A stretch of 64,000 nt of DNA from Mycoemilia scoparia (lineage: Eukaryota; Kickxellomycota; Kickxellomycetes; Kickxellales; Kickxellaceae). The notes beneath the pieces were generated by a model, which saw nothing but the letters and a program-made list of their open reading frames with translations, ran no database searches and was not told the DNA's origin. Position 1 is the stretch's first letter. Each line of letters opens with the position of its first letter. Made by a program: the position numbers and the translations under genes. The DNA lies in assembly GCA_027575805.1 (NCBI GenBank), contig JANBPU010000001.1:124001-188000 (forward strand). Direction: 5' to 3'. This document shows positions 1 through 10,840 of the stretch, in pieces.

Positions 1-2
1 GT

Positions 3-2444
3 TCTGGACTAGAGCACATTTCCAGGACCTGGGCAAGGCACCTCAAAAACAACGCAAAGACCATCCCTCACAGAATCCCTCAGATCATGAAAGATACGGT
101 CCCAATTATCGACTGGGCTCCCAGGTACAATCTAGGCTGGGTGATAAACGATGTCATCTCCGGCCTCACCGTTGGAATGATGGTTGTACCCCAGGCCTTA
201 GCCTACGCCAAGCTTGCATCTTTGCCCGTGCAGTATGGTCTGTACACAGCTTTTGTCGGCCCCATCATATACTGTCTTTTTGGCACCTCAAAGGATATAT
301 CCGTTGGCCCGGCAACCGTTCTGTCTGTGTTCATTAGCCAAACAGCCGTGCCTATAGCGAAAGAAACAGGGATTCCTGCCCCTTATATCGCATCTGCGAT
401 TGCTTTTCTCTCAGGAATACTTCTCTTGGCCTTGAGCCTGCTCCGCCTTGGAATGGTGGTCGATCTAATATCGAGCCCTGTGATTGCTGGATTCACATCA
501 GGCTCGGCATTGACCATCATCTGCTCACAGCTCCCAAAACTTTTTGGCGTTTCTGGCATCGATACGAGCGAGGCAGCATACGAAGTTTTGTTTCATGTAC
601 TGAAGGGCGTCCCAAAGATCCACTGGAGGGAGCTTTTGGTTGGATTGGCATCATGCGTCGCTTTGGAACTTATCAGAATTGTATGTGCAAAGTATAGCAA
701 AAAGGCTGTAGTCATCCGGTATATCGGCGTGGGCCGCAATTTCATCGTTGTTGCGCTCTTCACTCTAATATCGTTTTTGACCAGTATCGGGCGGGATGCG
801 CCCCAGCTCAGTGTCATTGGCAAAGTGCCAAAGGGGTTCCAAGCACCAAGGGCGCCCACGCTTACTAGTAAACTGGTGTCTGAAGTCGGCACCCAGGTAT
901 TCAGCGCGGCCCTCCTGATTGTCCTGGAGCATATGGCTGTTTCCAAGGCTTTCGGGCGGGTTGATAAATACGAGGTGCGTGCTAATAATGAGTTCATGGC
1001 TCTGGGAGTCATCAACATCGTTGGATCTTTCTTTGGCAGCTATACAGCGACCGGTGTCTTCTCGCGCTCAGCAGTTAATAATGCTTCTGGAGTAAAAACG
1101 CCCCTTAGCGGTATATATGCAGCCCTGATAGTGATACTCTCGCTCTTGTTCCTCCCACCCCTGTTTTTCTATATTCCCAATGCCACTTTGGCGGCAGTGA
1201 TAGTTTGTAGCGTCTACAGCTTGATATGCGGGCCAAAATTCTATTTTCGGTTGTGGCAGGTAGATCCTCTAGACTGCGTGGTTTCGGCTGCTGCCTTGGC
1301 AGTGACGTTCTTTGTCAGTGTTGAGATCGGAATATATATCTCTGTGGGGATGTCAATTGTTATACTTCTTTATCGTGTTGCACGGCCTCGTATTGCGCTG
1401 ATGAGTGAGCTGCTACACCGTCCTGAGCACTATGGTGATCAAATGCTATACGAGACTAACAGGAATAATAAGCCTGGAATTGTCGCAGTTTCATCAACAC
1501 AAGCCATAACATTTTCGAATGCAAGTTACCTGAAGGACTGTATTATCAAACAAGTGTGGCTCCAAACGGACACGCCCGTTCCCCAAAAGAAGGACAACGA
1601 GCGTTTATGGTCTTGCGACACCAACGGTCATGTTTCGAGAGTCAGAAAGGAGCATTATATGAAACTAAAGACCATCACACAAAACAATGAGTTGCTAGAG
1701 ATGTATACCCGCAACTCGAGATCAACGCATTGTCCTGGTGATATATGCAAAGATTATTACGGGAACGTGACCCCCATTGGTCTCACACGCATCCAGACCG
1801 CACCCAGCGCTCACAGTTCTGATGAAGAAAAGCTGCCATATCTGCGAGCCTTGATACTGGATCTTGGATCTGTTGGTCACATAGACGCCACAGGACTCCA
1901 GGTGCTCTACGAGATTCGTGACGAGCTTGACGACTATGCTGGGGCAAACCATGACCCGCTAAATTACCAATTTGAGCTCCATTTCGTCAATGTCAGGCCG
2001 CCAGTCCTACGTAAGCTGGAAATATCTGGACTCACCTGGGCAACATCGGCACTCTCAGCTATGTGCAAGGAGGATATTGGCGAGAAGCTGCTCAAGTCAC
2101 ATTCTTTTAACTCTTCCACAGATAAGCCTAGCCAGACTGGAGACATAGATCTTCCCCAAACACTAGAGAATGAGGACCAACCAAGCTCTGCCGAGCGGAG
2201 AAGTAGGCGCTTTGTGGGAACAATTAGCATTGAAGAAATCAGCACCCAGCAAGTACCGCCAAATATGAATCGAGCCGGATCGACCCCAACAACCACATGT
2301 GCTCTTTTGTCTGATCAGCCACTAAACATGCACATAAATTTTGGCGCTGCTTCTTCTAAGCGATGGATGGTCCATCATAGTATTGAAGAGGCGATCAAAG
2401 ATATTGAAACGCAGTGGAAGCTTCTCAGTTCAATTATACCATGA
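3..2444 (+). CDS. Sulfate permease (SulP/SLC26 family), 5' partial
   Basis: Plasma-membrane sulfate/anion transporter of the SulP family with a cytoplasmic C-terminal STAS domain. The first ATG is at 87 and gives 785 aa, but the same frame is open to the window edge (from base 3). The extra residues run smoothly into the conserved start of the family (DWAPRYN, then the VVPQALAYAKLASLP transmembrane signature), so the true start is probably outside the window. About ten to twelve hydrophobic segments fill residues 15-440. The STAS domain spans roughly 460-690 and carries the core motif LILDLGSVGHIDATGLQVL. A 100-residue polar tail follows. Length is typical of fungal SUL1/SUL2-type permeases. 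It is convergent with ALG11. Substrate specificity is inferred from the family only. Confidence 0.9.
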   Translation, partial: SGLEHISRTWARHLKNNAKTIPHRIPQIMKDTVPIIDWAPRYNLGWVINDVISGLTVGMMVVPQALAYAKLASLPVQYGLYTAFVGPIIYCLFGTSKDISVGPATVLSVFISQTAVPIAKETGIPAPYIASAIAFLSGILLLALSLLRLGMVVDLISSPVIAGFTSGSALTIICSQLPKLFGVSGIDTSEAAYEVLFHVLKGVPKIHWRELLVGLASCVALELIRIVCAKYSKKAVVIRYIGVGRNFIVVALFTLISFLTSIGRDAPQLSVIGKVPKGFQAPRAPTLTSKLVSEVGTQVFSAALLIVLEHMAVSKAFGRVDKYEVRANNEFMALGVINIVGSFFGSYTATGVFSRSAVNNASGVKTPLSGIYAALIVILSLLFLPPLFFYIPNATLAAVIVCSVYSLICGPKFYFRLWQVDPLDCVVSAAALAVTFFVSVEIGIYISVGMSIVILLYRVARPRIALMSELLHRPEHYGDQMLYETNRNNKPGIVAVSSTQAITFSNASYLKDCIIKQVWLQTDTPVPQKKDNERLWSCDTNGHVSRVRKEHYMKLKTITQNNELLEMYTRNSRSTHCPGDICKDYYGNVTPIGLTRIQTAPSAHSSDEEKLPYLRALILDLGSVGHIDATGLQVLYEIRDELDDYAGANHDPLNYQFELHFVNVRPPVLRKLEISGLTWATSALSAMCKEDIGEKLLKSHSFNSSTDKPSQTGDIDLPQTLENEDQPSSAERRSRRFVGTISIEEISTQQVPPNMNRAGSTPTTTCALLSDQPLNMHINFGAASSKRWMVHHSIEEAIKDIETQWKLLSSIIP

Positions 2445-2730
2445 CGAGGACTATAAATAGCGTCCGGAACTTTAACCTTTTATGACCAAACCATCAGTAA
2501 CGACACTTTATTATGTACTATTTTTTATTACACATATGTATCAGTTCATATATCACTTTTTTAAACATACCTATTTATGTGGTAAAGCCGAATAGGCTTT
2601 TAAAGAGCATTATTTATATTGACCAAGTTTGATTGAATAAAGTATCAGCAGAAATAGAATTCTAAGACGTATAGCGAATAAAATGTATCATCTCAACAAC
2701 AGTAAAAGGCATAGATGTATATGGTCGAAT

Positions 2731-3050
2731 TTCACTACTGATCAGCTACACATTGGCTGTGGGCGGGTCCCAGCAAAATGTTCTATAACTTTGGTAAATA
2801 GCTTTTAAAATATGCAAAAGTTCTGATGTATGTGTTATAAGACCCATTGTCGCAAGATGACCTGACACTGACTTTTCTCCTGAATGTATGTATTATCATT
2901 GTTATTGTTATTGCCATTATTGACTGTACTAATGTGATTGCGATTCTTATAAACTATTGTTTATTGTTAATTCTTCTGTTTGTATATGTATATACTTTTA
3001 TTATATTTTTTGGGAGCTTTTATACCTCATTACTTTTGAAATAAAGCCAT
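2731..3050 (+). repeat. 320-bp dispersed repeat, copy 1
   Basis: This block is repeated in the same orientation at 10434-10754. Reading the two side by side shows three substitutions and one single-base indel, so they are about 98-99% identical. The block begins with TTCACTACTGATCAGC and ends in an A-rich AATAAAG. It lies between the convergent 3' ends of the sulfate permease and ALG11. It is AT-rich and contains a short hydrophobic ORF in both copies that I regard as chance. No terminal inverted repeat or clear target-site duplication is visible. A SINE or solo-LTR-like element is possible. Confidence 0.85.
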
Positions 3051-3111
3051 ATTACAGCGTGTATTCCTGCCCAGTTCAGAATTTTCTATGTTGAATTCAA
3101 AAGTTTGGTGC

Positions 3112-5081
3112 TTATTCTGGAGATCTCTGATTATCCAACCAAACAAGGACAGGGTCGAACCTTTTCATAAAGGCATTTATGAATGACTCTGTAGAGAAAG
3201 ATGTCAGCGCTTTCTTTCTGGCATTCTGCTGGACTGATTTTTGCTGCTCTTTGGGCATCTTTAGAACGTGGCTAAATGTAGATGCATAGTCCTCAGAGGA
3301 GTTGGCGAGAAAGCCGACAATGTTTGCCTCATCAAAATCGGAATATTTTCCTTCAGTGGATGGCTTGACGAGGTGAGCTGGAACAACAATATCCATTTTG
3401 GGACCAGCTGAGTCGTGAGCGATGGGAATTAGACCTGCACTCATAAATTCGACGATGCCAATGCCAAAGTGCTCGTCAGTCATTGTGTGCAGCCCGATAA
3501 GTGAGACCGACAGCCAGCTCTTTATTTGGGAGAATGTAGCATTGGTGATAACATGAATCTGGTTTTCGACTCCCAATCTTATAGAAAGCTGGCGAAGCGA
3601 CTCAGCTCTGGCTTCATCTTCGATATTCCTAGCACCGCCGATGATTATCAGATGTGGATATCCGTCCTTGCTATCTATATCTTCTGGAGTGTTGACAGTG
3701 TTCTTCAACGCTGGTCCTGTTGCCTTGGGCTTTTTATACTCACGATTCTGTTCCAAGAATTTAGCAAAAGATTGGACCTGAAGAGCATGTCCCTTTTCTG
3801 GACGGAATTGGGCAAGCGATACCAGCCATGGGTTCCTGGGCTGAAGTTCAAATTTGCCAAGTGCATTTGTGTCGCATGGTGGGTATACTATCTTGATCAT
3901 AGGTGACTTTCCAAACATTGACTCGATATGGCCTTGGGTCCAAGATGAGTTTGTCATAACTGTGCTGGCATGCCATCCAGACCAGCCATACAAGAATTTG
4001 AGGACCTTGTAGTAATAAAGCTTAGATTTAGAAAGAGTACTACTTTGGGCTATATCCGTACTATTGTTAAAAGTTCCCTCTCGCGCTTGGACATTTTTGA
4101 TCATGTCCGAGCTTATCAATGGATAGTGGGTATATGATACTATTGGCGTCATATGGGACAGATAGTATATGTAGGGGTAAGTAAATCCGTATCCTAGAGT
4201 ATCGACGAATATATCCGGAAGACACTTGATTAATGCTTCGGTTACTAGTATGATCGATCCAATGCTTTGGAGGAGTATTGTCAGGTAGGGGTACTTATGA
4301 TTGGTCCATGATCTCTTTTTAAGGAAGATAAACTCAATTGTGTCAGGGTTGATCTTGATACCAAAGCCATTCTACACAGAAGCAGTAATTGGATACATAA
4401 ATATATGTTTGTGGGTCTCCACCAAAAGCATATCAGAATAATCTCCCCAATACCAGCCTGAAATATATGGCTTATGGTCCAAATCTGCTAGGGGCACAGC
4501 AGTACATTTAGGTACACTTTTGGTGGAGAACCTGTCATGTAGAGTGTACTCTGCGGAACCAAAGGCCAGATCAATAGCCTACCTCAACTTTCTCGATGAT
4601 TCCTTGTTTATCAAGACCATCGTCACCAGTATACACAACAGATACAATATGTGGGTGTTTCTGCTGGATCCCTTCTATAGCTGTCCAGAGGACTCGCTCT
4701 CCGCCCCCACCAGCACTCCTGTTTTAGTAATGCAAAAAGCGAAATTAAGTTTCAAATTTGTGACAAATGCACCAAAGTAGATAAAATGCATATGTATACT
4801 TACGCATATGGATGAAAGAACCCAACTATAACTGGCTCGTGGTTATCTGTATCTGGCTTTACTTTCTGTAATAGTAGTTCACGCCGCTTCTGCTGATATA
4901 CATCGGTGCCCAGCACATACATTTGCCATGACTTCCATGCAAATATTATTATTAAAAAGACTAGAGCCACCTTGAAGGTTTGCCCTATAGCTTCCTCAAG
5001 GCTAGGCATATCGTAGATCTTGAAGTATACAAAATGGCTGCAGGAAAGAAAAGGCAGGGGCTTGCTAAATTGGTTGATCAT
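3112..5081 (-). CDS. ALG11: ALG11 alpha-1,2-mannosyltransferase
   Basis: GDP-mannose-dependent enzyme that adds the fourth and fifth mannoses to the dolichol-linked oligosaccharide on the cytosolic face of the ER. I reconstruct three exons: 5081-4804, 4718-4583 and 4371-3112 (557 aa). All three borders are GT/AG and phases match. Exon 1 holds the N-terminal membrane anchor (about residues 34-54). The family motif HPYASAGGGGERVLW is split by intron 1. Exon 3 carries the LPDIFVDTLGYGFTYP and HYPLISSDMI blocks, the GT-B donor-binding stretch, and the EHFGIGIVEFMSAG segment (about residue 440) with the acidic EX7E-type motif. Length matches the family. It is divergent from STR2, with a 203-bp shared promoter, and its 3' end faces the sulfate permease. 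Confidence 0.93.
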
Positions 5082-5284
5082 TGGTTATTAAAGACTCTCT
5101 AATCACTAAGATCACAGATTATCTGTGTTCCATGCTCAATGACTCACAGCCATTGCAGATCGTAATCCCACGACCACTCTATTCTCTTTGATCTAAAGCA
5201 CACAGACAGAAAACTTATCTCCGTCTTCCCTTTTCTTTACCCAGACAACATAGCTATTTTGATATTTTTGAGAGTTTTCATACT
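5082..5284. promoter_or_regulatory. Divergent promoter between ALG11 and STR2
   Basis: Only 203 bp separate the two start codons, so both promoters must sit here or overlap the 5' leaders. The STR2 side is pyrimidine-rich (CCGTCTTCCCTTTTCTTTAC near 5221), typical of fungal transcription start regions. I see no clear TATA box in a standard position. Confidence 0.5.
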
Positions 5285-7147
5285 ATGACTAGCGACTTTA
5301 GCCTTGGACAGCCTTTACCCCCAAATACTAGCCATGCAGTGTCCGTATCCCTGCCAAAATGGCAAGACAACGTTGATTATGAGCTAGGGAAGCCAAGAGT
5401 AGTAAATGAGATGGTTTGCGGATACCCCCGGTTTTTCATAGCCATCCCCATTAAGAAGCTTTCGGCGCATATAGAGGGAAAATTCGGGATGCCAGATGAG
5501 TCTGTTATGCTTTTCCAAAACCACCATGCAGCGAATCGGTGTCAGAGCTTTATTCTTCGACATGCCAGCGACAAGTTACAAAGTTTCCAGGTGCGCATAG
5601 TCAAGTATGAGGTGGCACCCTGGGATAATGTCGCGGCCACTCTATCTGGGGAGGCCCAGCTGCTTAACAAAGTGCCGGTAGTTCTGAGCTGCGTCTTCTT
5701 CCCCTCAAGCGCCTTTTCTGTTGCGAAGCAGTACTGGCAGCATACTGGCGACGGTATTTCTTCTCGTCTTGCTGAACACTGTCTCCGCATCATCCGTGTC
5801 AATGAGGAACGGAAGCTGGCTCCTGCAGCACCCAGTCCCCGATTTGTCGCAGCAGCAGCAGCAGGTGTGTCAAAACAGCGCCCATCTTATCATCGTCTTC
5901 CCAACAATTGTGCCGATTCGGCTGCTGTGGCACAGAGGTGCGACAGCAAGACCCCTTCTGTAGAGGAAGGCGAGTCTGCCCATATTGATCACGATGCAGA
6001 GATTTATCTTGAAGAGCGCTTTGGTCGCAACATCAATGTCCGTTATGCAAATCAGGCAAAGGCGGCCATCCGCCGTCGCATTGCTGGCCTCCTCAATGAA
6101 GAGGATAAGACCTATTTTAAGGACAACGTTGAGATTAGTCGCCAGGTCTGTGGGCTTGAGGAGTCTGACGTTTTCATAGTATCAACAGGAATGGGCGCCA
6201 TATTCCACACCCACCGTGTTCTTTTGGAGGTATTGGGCTCTGACAAAAAGAGCGTTTGTTTTGGCTTTCCCTACACCGATACTCTAAAGATCCTTCAAAA
6301 GTTTGGCCCTGGCGCATACTTCTTTGGCCACGGCGAGGGAGAAGATTATGACAAGCTAGAAGAATTACTAAGAGAAAAGGCCGAAAAGGGAGAAAGGGTT
6401 CTGGCTCTTTTCACCGAATGTCCCAGCAACCCACTTCTCAAGACGGCTGATCTAAAACGGTTGCGCGGGCTAGCAAATAAATATGGCTTTGTGCTGGTGA
6501 TTGATGAGACTATTGGTAATTTTGTCAATTCAGACACCCTATCGTGGGCCGATGTCGTGGTTTCCAGCTTGACCAAAGTGTTTAGCGGCGATAGCAATGT
6601 CATGGGTGGTAGCATAGTGCTGAATCCCAATCAGCCTTTCTACAAAAAGATCAAGCAGGAGATGGAGAGCCAGCTTGAGGACAGCTTGTGGTGTGAGGAC
6701 GCTGTGTTCCTTGAGAGGAATTCCCGGAACTTTAGGGAACGTGTGGTCAAAATAAATAGAAATGCCGAGGCCTTGTGTGACATGTTAAAAACAAACCCGC
6801 TTGTTGATGCCGTCAACTATCCCAAATATATTACGGTTGCAGAATATGAGGCTATCAAGCGTAAAACTGAGGATGCAGGGTATGGCGGTCTGTTCTCCAT
6901 TACGTTCAAAACTCCTGACCACGCCAAGGTGTTTTACGATAACCTTGATTGTGCAAAGGGGCCGTCTCTTGGTACCAACTTTACCCTAGCATCTCCATAC
7001 ACCTTGCTTGCTCACTTTACCGAATTGGACTGGGCTCTGAAATATGGCGTGTCCTCCCACCTTATCAGGGTCAGTGTCGGGCTTGAAGACCATGAGGTCC
7101 TTATGGCGATGTTTATAAAGGCCCTTGGAGCCATAGAGCCCGAATAG
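5285..7147 (+). CDS. STR2: Cystathionine gamma-synthase (fungal STR2 type)
   Basis: PLP-dependent enzyme that joins an activated homoserine to cysteine to make cystathionine, in the transsulfuration route to methionine. The protein is 620 aa in a single exon. The C-terminal part (about 230-615) is the Cys/Met-metabolism PLP domain. The Schiff-base lysine lies in SSLTKVFSGDSNVMGGS (K431), and the cofactor-binding Asp is in VLVIDETIGNF. The first ~190 residues form the extra N-terminal region found in fungal STR2 and Neurospora cys-2 proteins, which sets it apart from the shorter bacterial MetB. The ATG at 5285 follows a pyrimidine-rich leader and agrees with family length. It is convergent with the MFS transporter gene. 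Confidence 0.88.
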   Translation: MTSDFSLGQPLPPNTSHAVSVSLPKWQDNVDYELGKPRVVNEMVCGYPRFFIAIPIKKLSAHIEGKFGMPDESVMLFQNHHAANRCQSFILRHASDKLQSFQVRIVKYEVAPWDNVAATLSGEAQLLNKVPVVLSCVFFPSSAFSVAKQYWQHTGDGISSRLAEHCLRIIRVNEERKLAPAAPSPRFVAAAAAGVSKQRPSYHRLPNNCADSAAVAQRCDSKTPSVEEGESAHIDHDAEIYLEERFGRNINVRYANQAKAAIRRRIAGLLNEEDKTYFKDNVEISRQVCGLEESDVFIVSTGMGAIFHTHRVLLEVLGSDKKSVCFGFPYTDTLKILQKFGPGAYFFGHGEGEDYDKLEELLREKAEKGERVLALFTECPSNPLLKTADLKRLRGLANKYGFVLVIDETIGNFVNSDTLSWADVVVSSLTKVFSGDSNVMGGSIVLNPNQPFYKKIKQEMESQLEDSLWCEDAVFLERNSRNFRERVVKINRNAEALCDMLKTNPLVDAVNYPKYITVAEYEAIKRKTEDAGYGGLFSITFKTPDHAKVFYDNLDCAKGPSLGTNFTLASPYTLLAHFTELDWALKYGVSSHLIRVSVGLEDHEVLMAMFIKALGAIEPE

Positions 7148-7314
7148 AATTATTTTGTGTTTTGCCCCCAACTTCTGTGACTAATTTAGTTCGTTTATAC
7201 CAGATAAAGTAATATATTACAATAAACATTTTTTGAGATAGCCCTCCTCCTCTATAGTGGATCAGAAGGCTATTGCTATAAAACTACTTACAAAGAGCAA
7301 TGTATGAGGGATGA

Positions 7315-9057
7315 TTAATCACTGGGGCGTGATTTTCTCGAATCCATGATGCGTGATATAATAAATAAGACAAGACTTAAAATGCACATTGCGCTAGAAT
7401 ATTCGCAAATGACAGAGTAATGGTGCGACTTTCCCAGATATATAAATATAGCGTATGCTCCCGGAAACGAGATTGTAAAAAACAGACCCATCACGACATA
7501 GTAGGCATTGCAAACGACTTGGGGATCGTAGTCGGTGCCAGGTAGTTTTGACTGAATTGTGGCTAGTTGGTAAAACATCCCATAGACGGCTCCATTGATA
7601 AAGCTGAATGCAGTAAGCTTTTGTGGCGTTAGCGGAGTGAGCCACAAAAGCAGTGAGGCAACGAAGCCCACAGACCCTAATACGATTGACAAATTCGCGG
7701 GGGAAAGGAACGGAACTATGAATGGGAGGGATATGTGGCCTAAGCAAGTCATGATTCCAGATAGGCCGATCACAAGAGCAGTTCTAGATGCACCAAGTCC
7801 CAGCTGAACAGCATGGCTAGGAATAAAATACATGTTGATATACCAGGATGCCATGAACAAAGAAAGTCCGAGCGCTTTCATCCAAAAATAGGGCATCCTC
7901 AAAAATCCAAGAAAGGGAAAGTTCGCCATCAACCAAGAGTCTTGGGCAACCAGATCTCGTTGGAAATCCGAATCAATGGTTGGAGGTCTTGGGAATGAAA
8001 ACCTAATACCTGCTGGCCGTGGTTCCCAGCTATCCGTTTCAAAACTCCGCTTGGCCACGCCCTTTGATAGTTCTCTGTCTACAAAGTCAAGATCCAGGCA
8101 GTAACCACGACACTGCTTCCCATTAATCCCGCTACAATTTTCCTTGACCTTGTCGATCCTAGACATGAATGGCATTCCTCTGGACTTATCTTTGGCAAGT
8201 CTAGGCGTTGTGATTATTTTGGGTGTTTTTTTCTTGGTGTCTTCAACATGCTGTATGCTTTTTAAAGACCACGTATGTTTCTTGGAACTCGTAGGTATTT
8301 CAGCGTCACCTGGACTCTTCAAACTTTGGGCATTTTCTTTGAATCCTTGATAGGTGTTGAATTTACCAGTATCTGAACTTTTATATGTTGGTGTTAGTGG
8401 TGGCTGGGCAGCTTGCTCAATTGCTAAATCAGGAGCTATTGGGGGTGGCGATCTGATTCCAAAGCTGACAGGGATTGAGACGGCCGCCACAAGTAGGGAG
8501 AGCCATTTGTGTGATTCGGGTATTTCATGCTGTTCAAGGAAATACCGTACTAAAAGGGCAAACAGTATTGCTCCTATGCCGGCTCCCATCCAGGTGATAC
8601 CTTCAACAAGAACTTTGTGGGTGTTGAACCACATCCTGGGCGTGTTAGTAGCTGGGTACCACAACAAGGCTATACCCAATCCAACAAGCACCCCCTGTGT
8701 CAAAAATAGCTGCCATATCTCCTTCGAAAGACTAGATAGGCCCATTCCACCTGATATAAGGACACCGCCCAGCAATGCCACAGGACCCGGCCCAAAGCGA
8801 TACGTTCCATAATATGCAGCAAAGCGGAAAAAGTGCGCAAGAGCGAGCTGGACAATGCCAATTCCGGCTACTGGAAGCATTGTAGCTGAACGATGCACAA
8901 ACTGCCTATCGTACTCGTCTTGGTAAATTCCATATATAACCAGTATCCCCGGACCCATGGATAGAATAGTCATACAGCTTACTAGGGACAAAGTACGCAG
9001 CACAGCATTAACATTTGCAATATCATCGCCTTTGTGTGGAGCTCCTAGCCATGGCAT
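7315..9057 (-). CDS. MFS transporter, monocarboxylate-transporter-like
   Basis: Polytopic membrane protein of the major facilitator superfamily with about twelve hydrophobic spans in two halves. The halves are separated by a long hydrophilic loop of roughly 160 residues (SPPP... to the FPFLGFLRMPYFWMK block). The N-terminal half has the MCT-like run GLGIALLWYPATNTPRMWF, with the sequence order of fungal monocarboxylate-transporter-like permeases. I chose the ATG at 9057 (MPWLGAPHKG) because the 25 residues read from the upstream ATG at 9132 look like leader rather than protein. With the upstream start the product is 605 aa, otherwise 580. Substrate unknown. The gene is intronless. It is convergent with STR2. 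Confidence 0.78.
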   Translation of the reverse strand: MPWLGAPHKGDDIANVNAVLRTLSLVSCMTILSMGPGILVIYGIYQDEYDRQFVHRSATMLPVAGIGIVQLALAHFFRFAAYYGTYRFGPGPVALLGGVLISGGMGLSSLSKEIWQLFLTQGVLVGLGIALLWYPATNTPRMWFNTHKVLVEGITWMGAGIGAILFALLVRYFLEQHEIPESHKWLSLLVAAVSIPVSFGIRSPPPIAPDLAIEQAAQPPLTPTYKSSDTGKFNTYQGFKENAQSLKSPGDAEIPTSSKKHTWSLKSIQHVEDTKKKTPKIITTPRLAKDKSRGMPFMSRIDKVKENCSGINGKQCRGYCLDLDFVDRELSKGVAKRSFETDSWEPRPAGIRFSFPRPPTIDSDFQRDLVAQDSWLMANFPFLGFLRMPYFWMKALGLSLFMASWYINMYFIPSHAVQLGLGASRTALVIGLSGIMTCLGHISLPFIVPFLSPANLSIVLGSVGFVASLLLWLTPLTPQKLTAFSFINGAVYGMFYQLATIQSKLPGTDYDPQVVCNAYYVVMGLFFTISFPGAYAIFIYLGKSHHYSVICEYSSAMCILSLVLFIISRIMDSRKSRPSD

Positions 9058-9132
9058 TTTGATGTTAAAACTAGAGTATACAATTTTGGTTAAGTTTTTT
9101 TGAAAGAAAGGTAGTTTGTGCTTCGGACCCAA

Positions 9133-9546
9133 ATGCTATGTGGCATATAGCCGACACCTGGTTCAAGCCATGGAAAGGGCTGTTTGGCCCAAGGATATTC
9201 TCCCAGGTGTCAAGTTAGATAAAAGTGGCAAGGTACAGCCATTCAAATCAGCGTCAAATAGTAAAGCCATGGCCATGCATAGAAAATATTCATGGTGGCA
9301 GAATTACTGCTCATAGAAACCTACCTATCATCTTTTCAGCTTTTGCCAGCTAGTCACATTTACAGGCCATATGCTAATGACAAGAATATGAGAAATGGAG
9401 CCAGAAGTTTTGGAGCTGATATAAAAATCGAGAAATAGATAACTTGTAGGGAAAAATAAATCTGCACTTATGCCAGTGTAAGCGGCAATTGATTGAGTTT
9501 GTACTTTAGCCAAAGACTGTGTATTTTTACCGCTGAGAATAAAAAA
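9133..9546. other. Intergenic region, MFS gene to APRT
   Basis: About 400 bp containing the MFS promoter and the APRT 3' end. A short plus-strand open frame (about 9116-9316) shows no recognisable domain and no splice partners. I see nothing else. Confidence 0.5.
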
Positions 9547-10298
9547 CTAACATTTGTATGCTGAGTACACTTGTGCAGTCAACTTCTTTGCACCTTCTAG
9601 ATCAACTAGTTCAACGATAAACAAATTGGCGATAATCTTGGCACCTTGCTCCATAACCAGCCTCTCAACTGCACCAGCAGTACCACCAGTAGCAAGCAAG
9701 TCGTCTATAGCAACTACGTTCTGGTTTGCCTGGATAGAACCATACTGCACTTCCATTGTATCTGGCCCATATTCTTTCTCGTAGACAACAGAGCTAACTT
9801 TTCCTGGGAGTTTTCCGCTTTTTCTAACTGGAACAAAGGCAGCACCAATACGCTGTGCCAAAAGTGCACCCAAGATAAATCCTCGTGCCTCAGCACCTAT
9901 AACCATGCAAAAATATTATTTTTTATAAAAGCAGTCATATATATCTATACTCGATTCTTTCTATACACTAAAGATGGCTTACCAACAACCACATCGATCT
10001 TTGATCCGCCATTTTTAGCATTTATCTCTGAAAGCTTCTCGCTGAGATGATCTATCAGCACTTCAACTGCCTTGGGGTCCCTGAAAATTGGGAGTACGTC
10101 ACGGAATAGAATCCCCTAAATGATATATTGTTATACCCATTATATATTCAAAGTTACTTAGCCTAAGAGCAACCTGGCGTACTTGAAAAACAAGCTCGTG
10201 AAAAAATACTATGAGCCTTTCCGTTCGGTTTTGACACGTACCTTCTTTGGGAAGTCGGGGTATTCCCTAATCATGGCAATAACATCTTCAAACTTCAT
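9547..10298 (-). CDS. APT1: Adenine phosphoribosyltransferase
   Basis: Purine salvage enzyme converting adenine plus PRPP to AMP in the cytosol. Three exons, 10298-10242, 10115-9983 and 9896-9547, give 179 aa, the normal length of the family. Splice phases agree, and the first exon supplies MKFEDVIAMIREYPDFPKK, which lines up with the family N terminus. Other visible motifs are GILFRDVLPIFRDP, GAEARGFILG, the flexible-loop region around PGKVSSVVYEKEYG, and the PRPP-binding motif VVAIDDLLATGGTAGA. Part of intron 2 reads as if it were coding (MVI) but is removed by the ATAG acceptor at 9897-9900. The 320-bp repeat copy 2 ends 136 bp upstream of the start codon, so it sits in or next to the promoter. 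Confidence 0.93.
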
Positions 10299-10433
10299 CT
10301 TTTCACAGATAATAACATCCAAAAAAGAGCTAAAAATGTGGGTTAAAATACACTATAGATCCCCCGCTTCAAACCAGCAATTTTCATTATCTATTTTATA
10401 TATATTATGGGTTTAAATTATATATGACCAAGC

Positions 10434-10754
10434 TTCACTACTGATCAGCTACACATTGGCTGTGGGCGGGTCCCAGCAAAATGTCCTATAACTTTGGTAA
10501 ATAGCTTTTAAAATATGCAAAAGTTCTGATGTATGTGTTATAAGACCCATTGTCGCAAGATGACCTGACACTGACTTTTCTCCTGAATGTATGTATTATC
10601 ATTGTTATTGTTATTGCCATTATTGGCTGTACTAATGTGATTGCGATTCTTATAAACTATTGTTTATTGTTAATTCTTCTGTTTGTATATGTATATACTT
10701 TTATTATATTTTTTTGGGAGCTTTTATACCTCATTACTTTTGAAATAAAGTCAT
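10434..10754 (+). repeat. 320-bp dispersed repeat, copy 2
   Basis: Second copy of the block at 2731-3050, same orientation, with one extra T in a T-run and three substitutions. It lies upstream of the APRT start and 86 bp from the 500-bp repeat at 10841, so two repeat families are nested or neighbouring here. Confidence 0.85.
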
Positions 10755-10840
10755 AAAATTAAAATGCATGACCTTTTTATATCATGAACCCCATTGGAGC
10801 TCTGAAAACTAATACCTCTTGTATGCCTCTAATGTTTGGG

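Noticed and set aside
2847..3044. 65-aa very hydrophobic ORF in the 320-bp repeat, kept in the second copy (10550-10756)
   Set aside because: The two copies are so alike that conservation carries no weight, the composition is what AT-rich T-runs give by chance, and the two reading frames end differently after the indel.
9116..9316. 66-aa plus-strand ORF at the MFS promoter
   Set aside because: Too short, no domain, and it overlaps the upstream start option of the MFS gene.
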